Positions 9,446-18,077 are shown, counted from the stretch's first letter. The stretch: 64,000 bases of DNA from Nocardia ignorata NBRC 108230 (GCF_001612905.1 NZ_BDBI01000030.1:62001-126000); one strand, 5' to 3'. Notes: a model not told the origin generated them from the sequence alone. Numbers and translations: made by a program.

Positions 9446-9886
9446 CTACTTGGCCGGTGGTGTGAAGGGCTGGTTGATGGTGGTGAAGTACTGGATCGCG
9501 GCGGCGACGGCTACCGGGCCGGTGACGAACAGCTGCCCGGCGATCACGCCGAGGAAGCCGACGGCGGCCGCACCCGCGACGCATCCGCTCAGCGGGCCGA
9601 GGCCGAACAGGGTGAGCAGCGCACCGGTGGCGACGAGGCCGAGCGCCGCGCCCGCGATGCAACCGGCGGCGGCCCCGCCGAGCCCACCGACCAGGGTGCC
9701 GATGGTCGCGCCCATCGAGATCGTCGAGGTCAGGCGCGACCAGGCCGCCTGCTCGAGCTCGTACTCCGACTTCCAGGGCGCCTTGTCCTCGTACGGCAGG
9801 GCGACCGGCTTGTACACGGCCTTGGCCGGGTCGAGCTGCGGGGTGAGGGTGGCGGTGTTACCCGAGATCTCGGCGGCGCTCGGCAA
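9446..9886 (-). CDS. Hypothetical glycine/alanine-rich membrane protein, N-terminus uncertain
   Basis: Small protein (146 aa from a TTG at 9886) with a polar N-terminal part (VALPYEDKAPWKSEYELEQ) and two or three Gly/Ala-rich hydrophobic segments (IGTLVGGLGGAAAGCIAGAA, GFLGVIAGQLFVTG). The same frame stays open upstream and reads TVAATPLTFRLDEFELP, which looks coding but has no ATG or GTG. A GTG at 9975, overlapping the stop of the HhH-GPD gene, opens a hydrophobic stretch in another frame (NSAIAISVRLFLVI). The true protein may therefore be longer, or the gene may carry a frameshift. Function unknown. Confidence 0.6.
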   Translation of the reverse strand: MPSAAEISGNTATLTPQLDPAKAVYKPVALPYEDKAPWKSEYELEQAAWSRLTSTISMGATIGTLVGGLGGAAAGCIAGAALGLVATGALLTLFGLGPLSGCVAGAAAVGFLGVIAGQLFVTGPVAVAAAIQYFTTINQPFTPPAK

Positions 9887-9971
9887 TTCGAACTCGTCGA
9901 GTCGGAACGTCAGCGGGGTGGCCGCGACGGTATGACGAGGAATAAACGTACCGAGATCGCAATCGCCGAAT

Positions 9972-10550
9972 TCACTCGGCCGCTTTGGCCACCGCTTTCG
10001 CTTGTTTCTTGAATTCCCTTACTTCGGCGAGGGTTTCGGCGTCCACGACGTCGGCGACCGAACGGCGCGAACCCTCGTCGCCGTAGGCACCCGCCGCTTT
10101 TCGCCAGCCCTCCGGTTGCACACCGCGTTGTTTGCCGAGCAGGGCGAGGAAGATTTTCGCCTTCTGCGCGCCGAAGCCCGGCAGGTCCTGCAACCGGCGC
10201 AGCACTTCCTTGCCGTCGGGGTCGCCCTCGGTCCAGATCTTCGCTGGTACGCCGTCGTAGTGCTCGATGATGTAGTTGGCGAGCGCCTGCGCGCGCCGGG
10301 CCATCGAGCGGCCGTACCGGTGGATGGCGGGTGGGGTGGCGGCGAGTTCCTCGAATTCGGCCGGGTCGGCCTCGGCGATACGGCGCAGATCGAATCCGCC
10401 CATTCGCCCGGCCAGTTTCTGCGGCCCCCGAAAGGCGTGTTCCATCGGGTACTGCTGATCCAGGAGCATGCCGAGCAGCAAGGCGAAATCGTCGGTGCTG
10501 AGTAGTTGATCGGCCTCGGCGTCCTGGGCAAGGCACAGCGTTCGGGTCAT
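9972..10550 (-). CDS. HhH-GPD-type base excision DNA repair protein
   Basis: 192-aa protein of the HhH-GPD superfamily of DNA glycosylases. The helix-hairpin-helix reads LQDLPGFGAQKAKIFLALLG (residues about 115-135). FALLLGMLLDQQYPMEHAF near the N-terminus resembles the actinobacterial small HhH-GPD family. An Asp lies downstream (SVADVVDAETL), but I cannot fix the catalytic residues. The expected role is removal of damaged bases. The start is the ATG at 10550. The lysine-rich C-terminus (FKKQAKAVAKAAE) could aid DNA binding. Confidence 0.85.
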   Translation of the reverse strand: MTRTLCLAQDAEADQLLSTDDFALLLGMLLDQQYPMEHAFRGPQKLAGRMGGFDLRRIAEADPAEFEELAATPPAIHRYGRSMARRAQALANYIIEHYDGVPAKIWTEGDPDGKEVLRRLQDLPGFGAQKAKIFLALLGKQRGVQPEGWRKAAGAYGDEGSRRSVADVVDAETLAEVREFKKQAKAVAKAAE

Positions 10551-10595
10551 ATATTCATCGTGACACATTTCACTGCACCCACATCGGCGGTACGA

Positions 10596-11399
10596 ATGAC
10601 GGATTACACCCCACGCCCGGACCGTTTCGATCGGGCGGGACAACCCCAGCTGATCGATGCCCATGACCTGGAGGTGACACAGCCCGGCGTGCGCGCTCTC
10701 GGCGCCTGGACCCACGAACGACTCGGTTTGCGGCCCGGCGACAGCGCGCTCGACATCGGTTCCGGCACCGGCTCGGAAGTGTTCACCTTCGCCGACGCGG
10801 TCGGCCCCCGTGGCACCGCCGTCGGCGTGGAACCCGACCCGGATCTGCTCGCCTCCGCCACCCGGCGCGCGACCGAACGCGGCTCCACCGCCACCTTCGT
10901 CTCCGGCGACGCCTACGGATTGCCCTTCGGCGACAACACCTTCGACGCCGTCCTGTGCGAACGCGTCTTCCAGCACCTGACCGCCCCCGCCCGCGCCGCG
11001 ACCGAAATCGCGCGCGTCCTGCGCTCCGGCGGCCGCGCGGTGGTCGTCGACGCAGACTGGGCGACCGCCATCATCCATCCCGGCGTCCCCGAGGTGGCCC
11101 GCGCGGTGATCGACACCCTGATCTCCTCCACAACCAACCCCTTCTCCGGCCGCAGACTGGCCGGCCTCCTCACCGACGCGGGCCTGACCGTCGACGAGAT
11201 CGGCTCCCACGCCCTGGTCCAGGACCGAACCATCGGCGCGGGCGCCCTGGTCAACCGCATAGCCGACCTCGCGGTCCTGCGCGGAACCGTCACCCCCGAA
11301 GCCCGCGACCAACTCCTCACCGATCTCCACGAGGCCGCGGCCCGAGGCCACACCCACATCTCGGTCACCGTCTTCGCGACCCTGGCCTACAAGAAATAG
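10596..11399 (+). CDS. SAM-dependent class I methyltransferase
   Basis: 267-aa methyltransferase with the Rossmann-fold glycine motif ALDIGSGTGSEVFTFA (residues about 47-62), the acidic ribose-binding strand GVEPDP, and VLCERVFQHL as motif IV. It is of the ubiE/type-11 kind that methylates small molecules; the substrate is unknown. The ATG at 10596 is preferred because MTDYTPRPDRFDRAGQ looks like a natural start; a GTG at 10560 is the alternative. It is divergent from the HhH-GPD gene and ends at a shared terminator with the convergent aminotransferase. Confidence 0.85.
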   Translation: MTDYTPRPDRFDRAGQPQLIDAHDLEVTQPGVRALGAWTHERLGLRPGDSALDIGSGTGSEVFTFADAVGPRGTAVGVEPDPDLLASATRRATERGSTATFVSGDAYGLPFGDNTFDAVLCERVFQHLTAPARAATEIARVLRSGGRAVVVDADWATAIIHPGVPEVARAVIDTLISSTTNPFSGRRLAGLLTDAGLTVDEIGSHALVQDRTIGAGALVNRIADLAVLRGTVTPEARDQLLTDLHEAAARGHTHISVTVFATLAYKK

Positions 11400-11405
11400 A
11401 CGAAA

Positions 11406-11437
11406 CCCCGCGTATCCCGGCAGCGGGGTACGCGGGG
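11406..11437. terminator. Bidirectional terminator hairpin
   Basis: Arms 11406-11418 and 11425-11437 (CCCCGCGTATCCC with GGGGTACGCGGGG, one G-T pair) form a strong stem between the convergent methyltransferase and aminotransferase genes. Confidence 0.7.
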
Positions 11438-11449
11438 CCTCCTTCGTGG

Positions 11450-12739
11450 TCAGGCTTCGAGCAGCTTCTCCGTCGCGGCAAGCAACACACAGGTCGCCAA
11501 CCCGTCCATCGCCTTCTCCAGCTCCGGCAACTGCGGGAAACTCGGCGCGATCCGGATGTTCTTGTCCTCGGGATCGTTGCGGTACGGGAACGCCGACCCA
11601 GCGGCCGTCAGCGCGATCCCCGCGTCCTTGGCCAACGCGATCACCCGCGCCGCCGTCCCTTCGAGCACATCGAGACTGATGAAGTACCCACCCTTGGGCT
11701 CGGTCCACGACGCGACCTTCGACGCCCCGAGCCGATCCTCGAGGATCCGGCGCACCAGTGCGAACTTCGGCTCGAGCAACCGCCGATGCTTCTGCATGTG
11801 CTCACGCACGCCTTCGGCGTCGGCGAAGAACCGCAGGTGGCGCAGCTGGTTGAGCTTGTCGGGGCCGATGCTCTTCTTGCCCGCGTGGTCGAGGTACCAG
11901 TCGATATTTGCTTTGGACGCACCGAAGAAGCTCACGCCCGCACCGGCGAAGGTGATCTTGGAGGTCGAGGCGAAGACCAGCGGACGGTTCGGGTGACCGG
12001 CGGCCGCCGCCATGCCGAGCACGTCGAGCACGGGTGCGGCGGTGTCGGTGAGCGGGTGCACCGCGTAGGCGTTGTCCCAGAACAGGCGGAAGTCCGGTGC
12101 GGCGGCGGGCATCGAAACCAGTTCGCGCACAATCTCTTCGGAGAAGACAACGCCGGTGGGGTTGGAGTAGTTCGGCACCGCCCACAGACCCTTGATCCGC
12201 GGGTCGTTTGCCAGCAACCGCGCGATGACGTGGGTGTCGGGGCCGTCGTGGCGCATCGGGATGGTGATCATCTCGATGCCGAGCGCCTCGGTGATGGCGA
12301 AGTGCCGGTCGTAGCCGGGGGCGGGACACAGCCACTTGATCGGCTCGTCGGAGGCCCAGCGGCGCGGGGAGTCGGGGGTGCCGTAGAGCATCGAGAAGAC
12401 GATGATGTCGTGCATCATCTCGAGGCTGGCGTTGTTGCCCGCCACCAATTGGTCGACGGGGATACCGAGCAGTTCGCCGAAGATGGCGCGCAGTTCGGGC
12501 AGGCCGGTGAGGCCGCCGTAGTTGCGGCAGTCGGTGCCGGTGCCGTCGCGGAAGTCGCCGTCGCCGGGTAGGGCCAACAGGGGCGAGGAGAGGTCGAGCT
12601 GTTCCGGTGACGGCTTACCTCGGGTGAGATCCAGCGTGAGCTTCTCGGTCTTGAGCGTCGCGTAGTTCGCGGTCTGGGACTCGTGCTCGGACACGAGTTC
12701 CGCGTGGCTCATCAAACCGATCTGCGTTTGCCGGGGCAT
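11450..12739 (-). CDS. Pyridoxal-phosphate aminotransferase, aspartate type (Rv3722c-like)
   Basis: 429-aa fold-type I aminotransferase of the group that includes M. tuberculosis Rv3722c, an aspartate aminotransferase. Visible motifs are GNNASLEMMHD (phosphate region), PNYSNPTG, WDNAYAVHPL, and FASTSKITFAGAG with the PLP-binding lysine. It would interconvert aspartate and oxaloacetate using 2-oxoglutarate, feeding amino-acid nitrogen. The ATG at 12739 follows GAAAGG; a second Met nine codons later is possible. Position beside the SRP RNA and dnaX matches mycobacterial order as I recall it. Substrate assignment is by homology and context. Confidence 0.88.
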   Translation of the reverse strand: MPRQTQIGLMSHAELVSEHESQTANYATLKTEKLTLDLTRGKPSPEQLDLSSPLLALPGDGDFRDGTGTDCRNYGGLTGLPELRAIFGELLGIPVDQLVAGNNASLEMMHDIIVFSMLYGTPDSPRRWASDEPIKWLCPAPGYDRHFAITEALGIEMITIPMRHDGPDTHVIARLLANDPRIKGLWAVPNYSNPTGVVFSEEIVRELVSMPAAAPDFRLFWDNAYAVHPLTDTAAPVLDVLGMAAAAGHPNRPLVFASTSKITFAGAGVSFFGASKANIDWYLDHAGKKSIGPDKLNQLRHLRFFADAEGVREHMQKHRRLLEPKFALVRRILEDRLGASKVASWTEPKGGYFISLDVLEGTAARVIALAKDAGIALTAAGSAFPYRNDPEDKNIRIAPSFPQLPELEKAMDGLATCVLLAATEKLLEA

Positions 12740-12869
12740 CCTGGGCAGCCTTTCGAAGCAGCAAGGTGGGTGTACCCGCAACGTTACCCGGCGGTTGCCG
12801 GGAATCGGCAGGGTATCCGGGGAGGATGGGCTCGCACGCTGCGAAGGTGTGCAGCGGAGTCCCGAAATT

Positions 12870-12962
12870 AAAGGGGACCCCGCGCACCCGGCAGAGCCCG
12901 TTGACCCTTGCTGCCTTCCGGCCCTGGGGGAGTTCACAGGATGCGCGCCGCGCGGGATCCGT
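12870..12962 (-). ncRNA. ffs: Signal recognition particle RNA, small bacterial (4.5S) type
   Basis: On the minus strand the sequence holds CAGGGCCGGAAGGCAGCAAG, the Ffh-binding helix 8 with its GGAA-type tetraloop and asymmetric bulge. Flanking segments GATCCCGCGC and GCGCGGGGTC pair to close a hairpin of about 90 nt, and a short T-containing tract follows. This is the SRP RNA that, with Ffh, targets membrane proteins to the translocon. The ends are approximate, set by the pairing. Its place upstream of dnaX agrees with mycobacteria. Confidence 0.92.
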
Positions 12963-12989
12963 CGGCCAGTGTAGCCGCAATCGCGCGTA

Positions 12990-13550
12990 CTAGCGATTTC
13001 GGGGTTCGAACAGCAGGTCGGCGGCTCGGATGAACACCTCCACGCGGGTGCGGCCCTCGTGATCGGCGGCGAGGAAGTGCCCGCCGATCACGGCGCAGAA
13101 GGCGAGCAGGGCGCGGGCTTCCACCTCATCGGGATCATCGCAGAATTCGCCGATCGTCTCGCGCAGCAACGCCATTCGCGCGTTGTCGACACGGCGCAGG
13201 CGGGTGGCGACGTCGTCGTCGCGGCGGGCCCAGTCGCGAACGGCCAGGTCGATGGGCAGCAGCCGGTGATCCGAGAGGGTGAGGACACCGGCCATGCGCG
13301 CCCGGTTCTTCGGGTCGAGGCCCGCGTTGTCGACCTTGGCGAGCACCTCGTCGACGGCCTCGCGCTCCCAGGCTTCCAGCATCGCCGTCAGCAGGGCCTC
13401 GCGGTCGGCGAAGTAGCCGTAGAAACCGCCCTTGGTGACGCCGATGCGTTTGGCGAGCGCTTCCACTCGCACCGCGTCGACACCCGAGGTGGCGAGCACG
13501 TGCAGCCCCTCTTCGATCCACCGTTCGCGTGGTGTTCGCGCGACGCCCAC
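12990..13550 (-). CDS. TetR/AcrR family transcriptional regulator
   Basis: 186-aa regulator from a GTG at 13550 preceded by GGAG; an in-frame ATG at 13616 would add 22 residues of unlikely sequence. The N-terminal HTH reads GVDAVRVEALAKRIGVTKGG followed by FYGYFADREALL, the classic TetR recognition helix and FYxYF turn. The C-terminal ligand domain is variable. No divergent target gene is obvious: upstream lies a rightward hypothetical membrane protein at 13698, which could be its target. Confidence 0.88.
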   Translation of the reverse strand: MGVARTPRERWIEEGLHVLATSGVDAVRVEALAKRIGVTKGGFYGYFADREALLTAMLEAWEREAVDEVLAKVDNAGLDPKNRARMAGVLTLSDHRLLPIDLAVRDWARRDDDVATRLRRVDNARMALLRETIGEFCDDPDEVEARALLAFCAVIGGHFLAADHEGRTRVEVFIRAADLLFEPRNR

Positions 13551-13697
13551 GTGTGCTCCGTTTCTGCTCGTCCGACGACGGAAGAACCAGTGTACGTAGG
13601 CGTATAGATACGTCATCCCCTGACGAAGCTGGCTACGATCAGTGCGACATCGGCAAGGGGGGTCCCGGTTCCCCATGACTACGAGGGGGTTCCGCGC

Positions 13698-14699
13698 GTG
13701 ACCGGCCCGAACCAGCAACCGCCCGGCGGCGACGTACCGCCGTCCGACCCGACTGTGCAGTGGTGGGAACGCCCAGGCCCCGACTCGGGTCAGCCACCAC
13801 AGCAGGCCGATCCGACCATCCTGCGCGGCGACATCGGCACGCCCGGCCCCTACACCGCACCGCCCGCACCGCAGCACAGCGGCGCCAACCCCTACACCGC
13901 TCCCCCGGCGGCGACGCCGTACCAGAGCGGCGCCAACCCGCAGCCCTACACCGGCATGCCCTACCAGGCAGGCGCCACCGCACAGCCGTTCGCGGCGCCG
14001 CCGCAGTACCCGGCCCAGCAGTGGGGCACGCCGCCGCGTCCGCCGTCGTCGGGCAACAAGGCCGTGTGGTGGATCGTCGGCGGCGCGGTGCTGCTGGTCG
14101 GCGTGCTGGTGATCGGCCTCATCGCGTTCGCCGCGAACAAGGCCGACGAGACCAACCCGTTCGGCCCCAATCCGTCCGAATGGGAAGGCGACTACGCCTT
14201 CCAGAAGGGCAAGAACGCCTGCGACCTGATCGACCTCACGGTGCTCAACCAGTGGTCCTCGACCAGGGAGACGACCACGCACACCGAGCGTGAGCCCTCG
14301 GAGTACGGCGGTGGCGGCTCCTACAACTGCGATGCCAAGAACCAGGACTCCGGCCGCAGCGGCACCGGCGCGAAGATCTCGCTCGAGGTGGCGTTCAAGT
14401 CCAGCTACGAGACCGAATCGGATTACTCGCGCTGGAAGGGCTACGACACCAAGACCACCGGTAAGGACTACGACCACGGCCCGCTCAGCGGCCTCGGCAC
14501 GGAGGCGTACTACGCCTACGAGCAGCGCATCTACGGTTCCATCCCGAACGACTACATCTACGTGGTCGCCGCGCACGACAGCAATATCTCGGTGAAGGTG
14601 GAGATCGAGGTGGACAAGATGGGCAGTGTCGACAAGTCGACCCTGCGCTCGGCCGCCGAAACCCAGGTCCGCAAGGTCCTGACCGCACTGAAGAAATAG
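13698..14699 (+). CDS. Proline-rich, single-span membrane protein of unknown function
   Basis: 333-aa protein. Residues 1-115 are a Pro/Gln/Ala-rich cytoplasmic tail with repeated PYTAPPA/PYQSGANP units. One membrane span follows (AVWWIVGGAVLLVGVLVIGL), then an outer domain of about 190 residues with two cysteines (KNACDLID, YNCDAKN) that could form a disulfide. This tail-span-domain design is common in Nocardia and mycobacteria. The outer domain is Lys/Asp/Tyr rich and unrecognised. The GTG start at 13698 was chosen because it opens the Pro-rich tail directly. Confidence 0.75.
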   Translation: MTGPNQQPPGGDVPPSDPTVQWWERPGPDSGQPPQQADPTILRGDIGTPGPYTAPPAPQHSGANPYTAPPAATPYQSGANPQPYTGMPYQAGATAQPFAAPPQYPAQQWGTPPRPPSSGNKAVWWIVGGAVLLVGVLVIGLIAFAANKADETNPFGPNPSEWEGDYAFQKGKNACDLIDLTVLNQWSSTRETTTHTEREPSEYGGGGSYNCDAKNQDSGRSGTGAKISLEVAFKSSYETESDYSRWKGYDTKTTGKDYDHGPLSGLGTEAYYAYEQRIYGSIPNDYIYVVAAHDSNISVKVEIEVDKMGSVDKSTLRSAAETQVRKVLTALKK

Positions 14700-14716
14700 C
14701 AGGTCAGCGGGGTAGG

Positions 14717-14745
14717 ACGGGGGCCGGTTTGGCATCGGCCCCCGT
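14717..14745 (+). terminator. Terminator hairpin after the proline-rich membrane protein gene
   Basis: ACGGGGGCCG (14717-14726) pairs perfectly with CGGCCCCCGT (14736-14745), 18 bases past the stop codon at 14699. No strong T-run follows. Confidence 0.65.
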
Positions 14746-14766
14746 CGACCCGCTATGCTGCTCCAC

Positions 14767-14854
14767 GGAGGATTCGCCTAGTGGCCTATGGCGCTCGCCT
14801 GGAACGCGGGTTGGGTTAACGCCCTCAGGGGTTCAAATCCCCTATCCTCCGCCA
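14767..14854 (+). tRNA. tRNA-Ser (anticodon GGA)
   Basis: Class II tRNA with a GGAGGAT/ATCCTCC acceptor stem, long variable arm, T-arm GGGGTTCAAATCCCC, anticodon GGA in CTCGCCTGGAACGCGGG, and an encoded CCA at 14852-14854. It reads UCC/UCU serine codons. Confidence 0.96.
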
Positions 14855-14855
14855 C

Positions 14856-14894
14856 AGCAGGGCCCTGATCGGTTCGCCGGTCGGGGCCCTGTTC
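14856..14894 (+). terminator. Terminator after tRNA-Ser(GGA)
   Basis: AGGGCCCTGATCGG, loop TTCG, CCGGTCGGGGCCCT form a 14-bp stem with G-T pairs, followed by GTTCGTTTAAT. This is a plausible intrinsic terminator for the tRNA gene. Confidence 0.7.
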
Positions 14895-15106
14895 GTTTAA
14901 TCCGGTGGATCTGTCGGTGGGTGTCCGTAGAGTGACCCCCGATGGTGCGGGAGACCCCCACCGCACCCGACCGCCGTCGTCGCCGCGATAAATCGCGCGT
15001 GCAGACACAGCGGAACTGGGTACTAAGGCTTCGTGCCCGTCGAAACCGGCGGCGCACACCGGCCGGCGTCGAGAGCGCCGGCCGAACACACCAAGAGGAA
15101 ACTTTC

Positions 15107-15520
15107 GTGAGTACACCTGACACGACTATCGGTCGCGACACGGCGGGCCCGATCCGGCTGATGCTGCGCGACCGCAAGACGGCACCCGGCCCGATCGACG
15201 GCGCCTGGTGGCCGCGCACCGACGCGCCGATGACCGAGATGCACCAGCTGGTCACCGCGGTCGGACCGCAGATCGGCAAGCTGGCCCAGCTCGGATTCGA
15301 CTGGACCGCCGACGAATCCGGCGCCGACGAGGCCGCGCGCATCATGCACCTGGTCGGCAGCAACGGCGCGAGCCTCGCGCTCCTCGTCATTCCCGCCTCC
15401 ACCGAGGCGGCCGCCGCGCGCAGCCAGATGCGCTGGGCCGCGGGCAAGCCCCGTATCCAGGATCCGGCGCCGGCCGACACCGCCGCCGACGGACCGCGCA
15501 CGCTGATGGGCGCGGTCTGA
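15107..15520 (+). CDS. DUF5994 family protein
   Basis: 137-aa cytosolic protein. A GTG at 15107 has GAGGAA about eight bases ahead. It carries MLRDRKTAPGPIDGAWWPRT, the GxWWPR signature of small actinobacterial proteins annotated DUF5994, and GSNGASLALLVIPA later. The role is unknown. It stands alone, convergent with the ThrE-like gene, one base apart. Confidence 0.75.
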   Translation: MSTPDTTIGRDTAGPIRLMLRDRKTAPGPIDGAWWPRTDAPMTEMHQLVTAVGPQIGKLAQLGFDWTADESGADEAARIMHLVGSNGASLALLVIPASTEAAAARSQMRWAAGKPRIQDPAPADTAADGPRTLMGAV

Positions 15521-15521
15521 G

Positions 15522-16967
15522 TCAGCGGTCGCTGGTGTAGGTCGGGTCGAAGTCGCGCGGTGTGCCGCGGCGACTGAGCAACCGGTCGAACCATTCACCG
15601 AGAATGACGCCCGCCGCCAGCGCGCACCCCACGCCGAAGGCACCGAGAATCTGCCCGAACCCGAGCAGCGTTTCGTCCTCGAGCAGGGCGTACAGCCCTC
15701 GGTACACCTTCAGACCAGGCAGCAGCGGCGTGATACCCGCGGCCGCGACGACCAGCGGCGGAGTGAGCGCGCGCCGCGCCATCAGACCACCGGCCATGCC
15801 GATCAGCGTGGCCGCCGCACCCGAGGCGACGACCGGCCCGAACCCGATGTCCTGGACGACGAGGTAGGCCGCGGTGCCGCCCGCACCGCTGAGACCTGCC
15901 GCGAACAAGGCCCGCCGCTCGGCGTAACAGGCCATCGCGAACGCGACCGCCGCCACCGCACCGGCACTGAGCTTGAGCGCGAGGAACTCGGTATCGCGAC
16001 CCGCGTTCGCCGCGATCTCGGGCACCTCGATCCCGAGAATCGTCGAAACCCGCAGGGCCAGACCGATGCCCGCGACGATGCCGCCGGTCATCATCACCAC
16101 TTCGAGCATGCGGGCCGCGGCGGTGACCGGCGCACCGGTGATGGCGTCCTGTACCGAACCGACCAGTTGCAATCCGGACAGCAGCACGGTGATCCCCGCC
16201 GCGACGATCAGCGCCGCATCGGCTCGCCATTGGTCACTGAACGCGGCCAGCGCTATCGCCGGGGTCGAGGCGATGACGCCACCGATCATGTTCTGGAAGA
16301 ACAACGGCAGACCGAGCTGATGCAGCGCCCGGTTCACCAGGTCGATGACGGCGGTCGTGGCGAAACTGATCACCGCGAGCATCACGCCGCCGCCGAGCAG
16401 CACCGCGATGGCCGCGGCCAGCAGCGACCAGCCCGCCGTCGAGACCCAGCGTGGATACGGGTGCCGGGCGGAAACGATCTCGTCGAGCGCGGCGTGCGCG
16501 TTCTCGACCGGAACCACCTGGGTGCGGATGCGCCGGGTCAACCGGTCGACGGCGGCGAGGCGGGTGAAGTCGAGCGAGCGGTACTTCACCACCCGCATAT
16601 CGCTGGCCGGAGGCAGATACGGGCCGCGGTCGGCCCAGATGCGGATGGCGTCGAAGGTGACGTCGATATCGCATTTGTCCAGACCGTAGGTGGAGGCGAT
16701 GAAGCGAACCTGCGCGGAGGTGTCGCCGACACCCGTACCGGCGGCGAGCACCACCTCACCCACCCGTACCGCCAGATCGAGCACCTGCGACACCTCGGCG
16801 TCGTCGGTGAGGTCGATCGGCCGCAGCGGGGTGGGCGCGGCGACGATGTTGTCGGCGGTCGCGCGTTCGAGCGGACGCCAGAACGGGCGGCGCAGGCGCA
16901 GACGCGGACGCGATCCGAGGCGTCCGAGGGACGAATCGTCGTCGTCCGCCGTGTGCTCCGCTGTCAT
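15522..16967 (-). CDS. Threonine/serine exporter ThrE-type membrane protein
   Basis: 481-aa protein that fuses both parts of the ThrE family: an N-terminal domain (residues about 60-290, DUF1212-like) with AAGTGVGDTSAQVRFIASTY, and a C-terminal DUF3815-like domain, with about ten hydrophobic segments in all. Family members export threonine and serine using the proton gradient. The ATG at 16967 is chosen because the 15 upstream residues are Arg-rich and lack a ribosome site. The acidic stretch TADDDDSS near the N-terminus is unusual but sits in the variable tail. Confidence 0.88.
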   Translation of the reverse strand: MTAEHTADDDDSSLGRLGSRPRLRLRRPFWRPLERATADNIVAAPTPLRPIDLTDDAEVSQVLDLAVRVGEVVLAAGTGVGDTSAQVRFIASTYGLDKCDIDVTFDAIRIWADRGPYLPPASDMRVVKYRSLDFTRLAAVDRLTRRIRTQVVPVENAHAALDEIVSARHPYPRWVSTAGWSLLAAAIAVLLGGGVMLAVISFATTAVIDLVNRALHQLGLPLFFQNMIGGVIASTPAIALAAFSDQWRADAALIVAAGITVLLSGLQLVGSVQDAITGAPVTAAARMLEVVMMTGGIVAGIGLALRVSTILGIEVPEIAANAGRDTEFLALKLSAGAVAAVAFAMACYAERRALFAAGLSGAGGTAAYLVVQDIGFGPVVASGAAATLIGMAGGLMARRALTPPLVVAAAGITPLLPGLKVYRGLYALLEDETLLGFGQILGAFGVGCALAAGVILGEWFDRLLSRRGTPRDFDPTYTSDR

Positions 16968-17012
16968 ACTTCGACCGTAACGGCGTTTCGTGCCGGTTCG
17001 CCGTCTCGTCAC

Positions 17013-17310
17013 GAGTTCGTCAACGTGTCGTTCGTAACTCCCCGCGACCTGCTCAGATGTCGTCGATCAGACCCGTGCTGTAGGCGGTGGCGGCGAGGTG
17101 CTGCAGGCAGCGTGGTCCGCACCCGTCGTGCTCGGTCAGCACGAAACGGGCCTGCTGGAGCGAAGAGATGGGAGAATCGGCCACGCAGTCGGCATGTGCG
17201 GTGCGCCAGTGATGTTCGATATCGCCGGTGACGACCCGTGGCGGCGGGTCCGGCGCGGATGTGTCGGGCAGGGTGTGACGGTAGGGGCCGGCAATGGAGG
17301 CGATGACTGT
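17013..17310. other. Intergenic region with a possible short leftward coding remnant
   Basis: About 300 bp between divergent genes. On the minus strand an open frame ending at 17053 reads TGDIEHHWRTAHADCVADS and later EHDGCGPRCLQHLAA. It has coding-like composition and paired cysteines but no ATG, GTG or TTG start with a ribosome site. It may be a small unannotated gene with a rare start, a remnant, or chance. Confidence 0.35.
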
Positions 17311-17949
17311 ATGAACACCGGGACGGGGAAGGTGATTCAGGAGCGGCGGCGCTTGCTCGGGCTGTCGCAGCCCGCGCTCGCCACCGCCATCGGGGTGAGT
17401 TCGCGGCAGATCACCCGGTATGAATCCGAGGAGCAGTCGCCGACCCTTCCGGTCGCGATCCGATTGGCCGACGCGTTGCGCATCTCGCTGGCGGAACTGG
17501 CCGGGATCGTCGACAACCGGGTCGACCTGGCGGGCCGCTGGTGGGCAGCCTGGCAGAAGGCGGCGAAACACGGCGACGAGGTCGAGGTAGCGGAGGTGAC
17601 GATCCGGCACGAAGGCGACCACCTGCTGCTCGACACCGCCGAAACCGCTGCGGCCGAGGACGATCCGGGGCCGGGTGTGCGCGGTGAGATGCGGGTATGG
17701 GACGGCGACGCGATCACCGGCTGGGTGCGTGGCATGGATGTCGCCTTCCCGGTCGGCACCATCTACTACTCGCTGCACCCCCAGGGCGCTCATGCGGTGG
17801 GCTCGTGGACGACGAAATCGGGCCCCGACGGTGTGGTGCGCGGCTGGAGCGCACTGGCCAGGGAGAAGTCCGACGCCGAGAAGCTCCTGCTGGAGATGTT
17901 GCGCGGCGACGGTGTCGTCGAATCGTGGCCGGGCGCCCGCTCGGACTGA
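17311..17949 (+). CDS. XRE family helix-turn-helix regulator
   Basis: 212-aa protein. The ATG at 17311 has GGAGG ten bases upstream. An N-terminal Cro/CI-type HTH spans residues about 8-60 (RRLLGLSQPALATAIGVSSR followed by QITRYESEEQ). The remaining 150 residues are rich in charged residues and Trp (LAGRWWAAWQKAAKHGDEVE), a probable sensing domain also seen in actinobacterial XRE proteins. No target operon is evident. Its 3' end overlaps the antisense gene at 17790-18077 by 160 bp. Confidence 0.82.
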   Translation: MNTGTGKVIQERRRLLGLSQPALATAIGVSSRQITRYESEEQSPTLPVAIRLADALRISLAELAGIVDNRVDLAGRWWAAWQKAAKHGDEVEVAEVTIRHEGDHLLLDTAETAAAEDDPGPGVRGEMRVWDGDAITGWVRGMDVAFPVGTIYYSLHPQGAHAVGSWTTKSGPDGVVRGWSALAREKSDAEKLLLEMLRGDGVVESWPGARSD

Positions 17950-18077
17950 ATCCTGCGGCGGATTTCGGCGACGGTCGGACGGCCGGTGACGGTCTCGGCG
18001 GGCGGTAGTAACAGCAGGTACCGGGTGAGTGCCCCGAATCCCAAGAGGCCGACGGCAATCCACAGGTAGACATCCAT
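17790..18077 (-). CDS. Small membrane protein overlapping the XRE gene antisense
   Basis: A 95-aa frame begins MDVYLWIAVGLLGFGALTRY with an N-terminal membrane span, followed by a polar tail (RPTVAEIRRRIQSER). The start has a strong GGAGGGG ribosome site five bases upstream, which is the main evidence that it is real. The last 53 codons lie opposite the XRE coding sequence and look like a shadow in composition, so the functional part may be only the first 45 residues. Unknown function. Confidence 0.55.
   Translation of the reverse strand: MDVYLWIAVGLLGFGALTRYLLLLPPAETVTGRPTVAEIRRRIQSERAPGHDSTTPSPRNISSRSFSASDFSLASALQPRTTPSGPDFVVHEPTA

Noticed and set aside
9972..11708. Leftward open frame of 578 codons
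   Set aside because: Only the last 192 codons (HhH-GPD) are genuine; the rest is antisense to the methyltransferase gene.
12990..14735. Leftward open frame of 581 codons ending with a TetR protein
   Set aside because: The upstream part lies opposite the proline-rich membrane protein gene, which has the expected domain order; only the TetR part is real.
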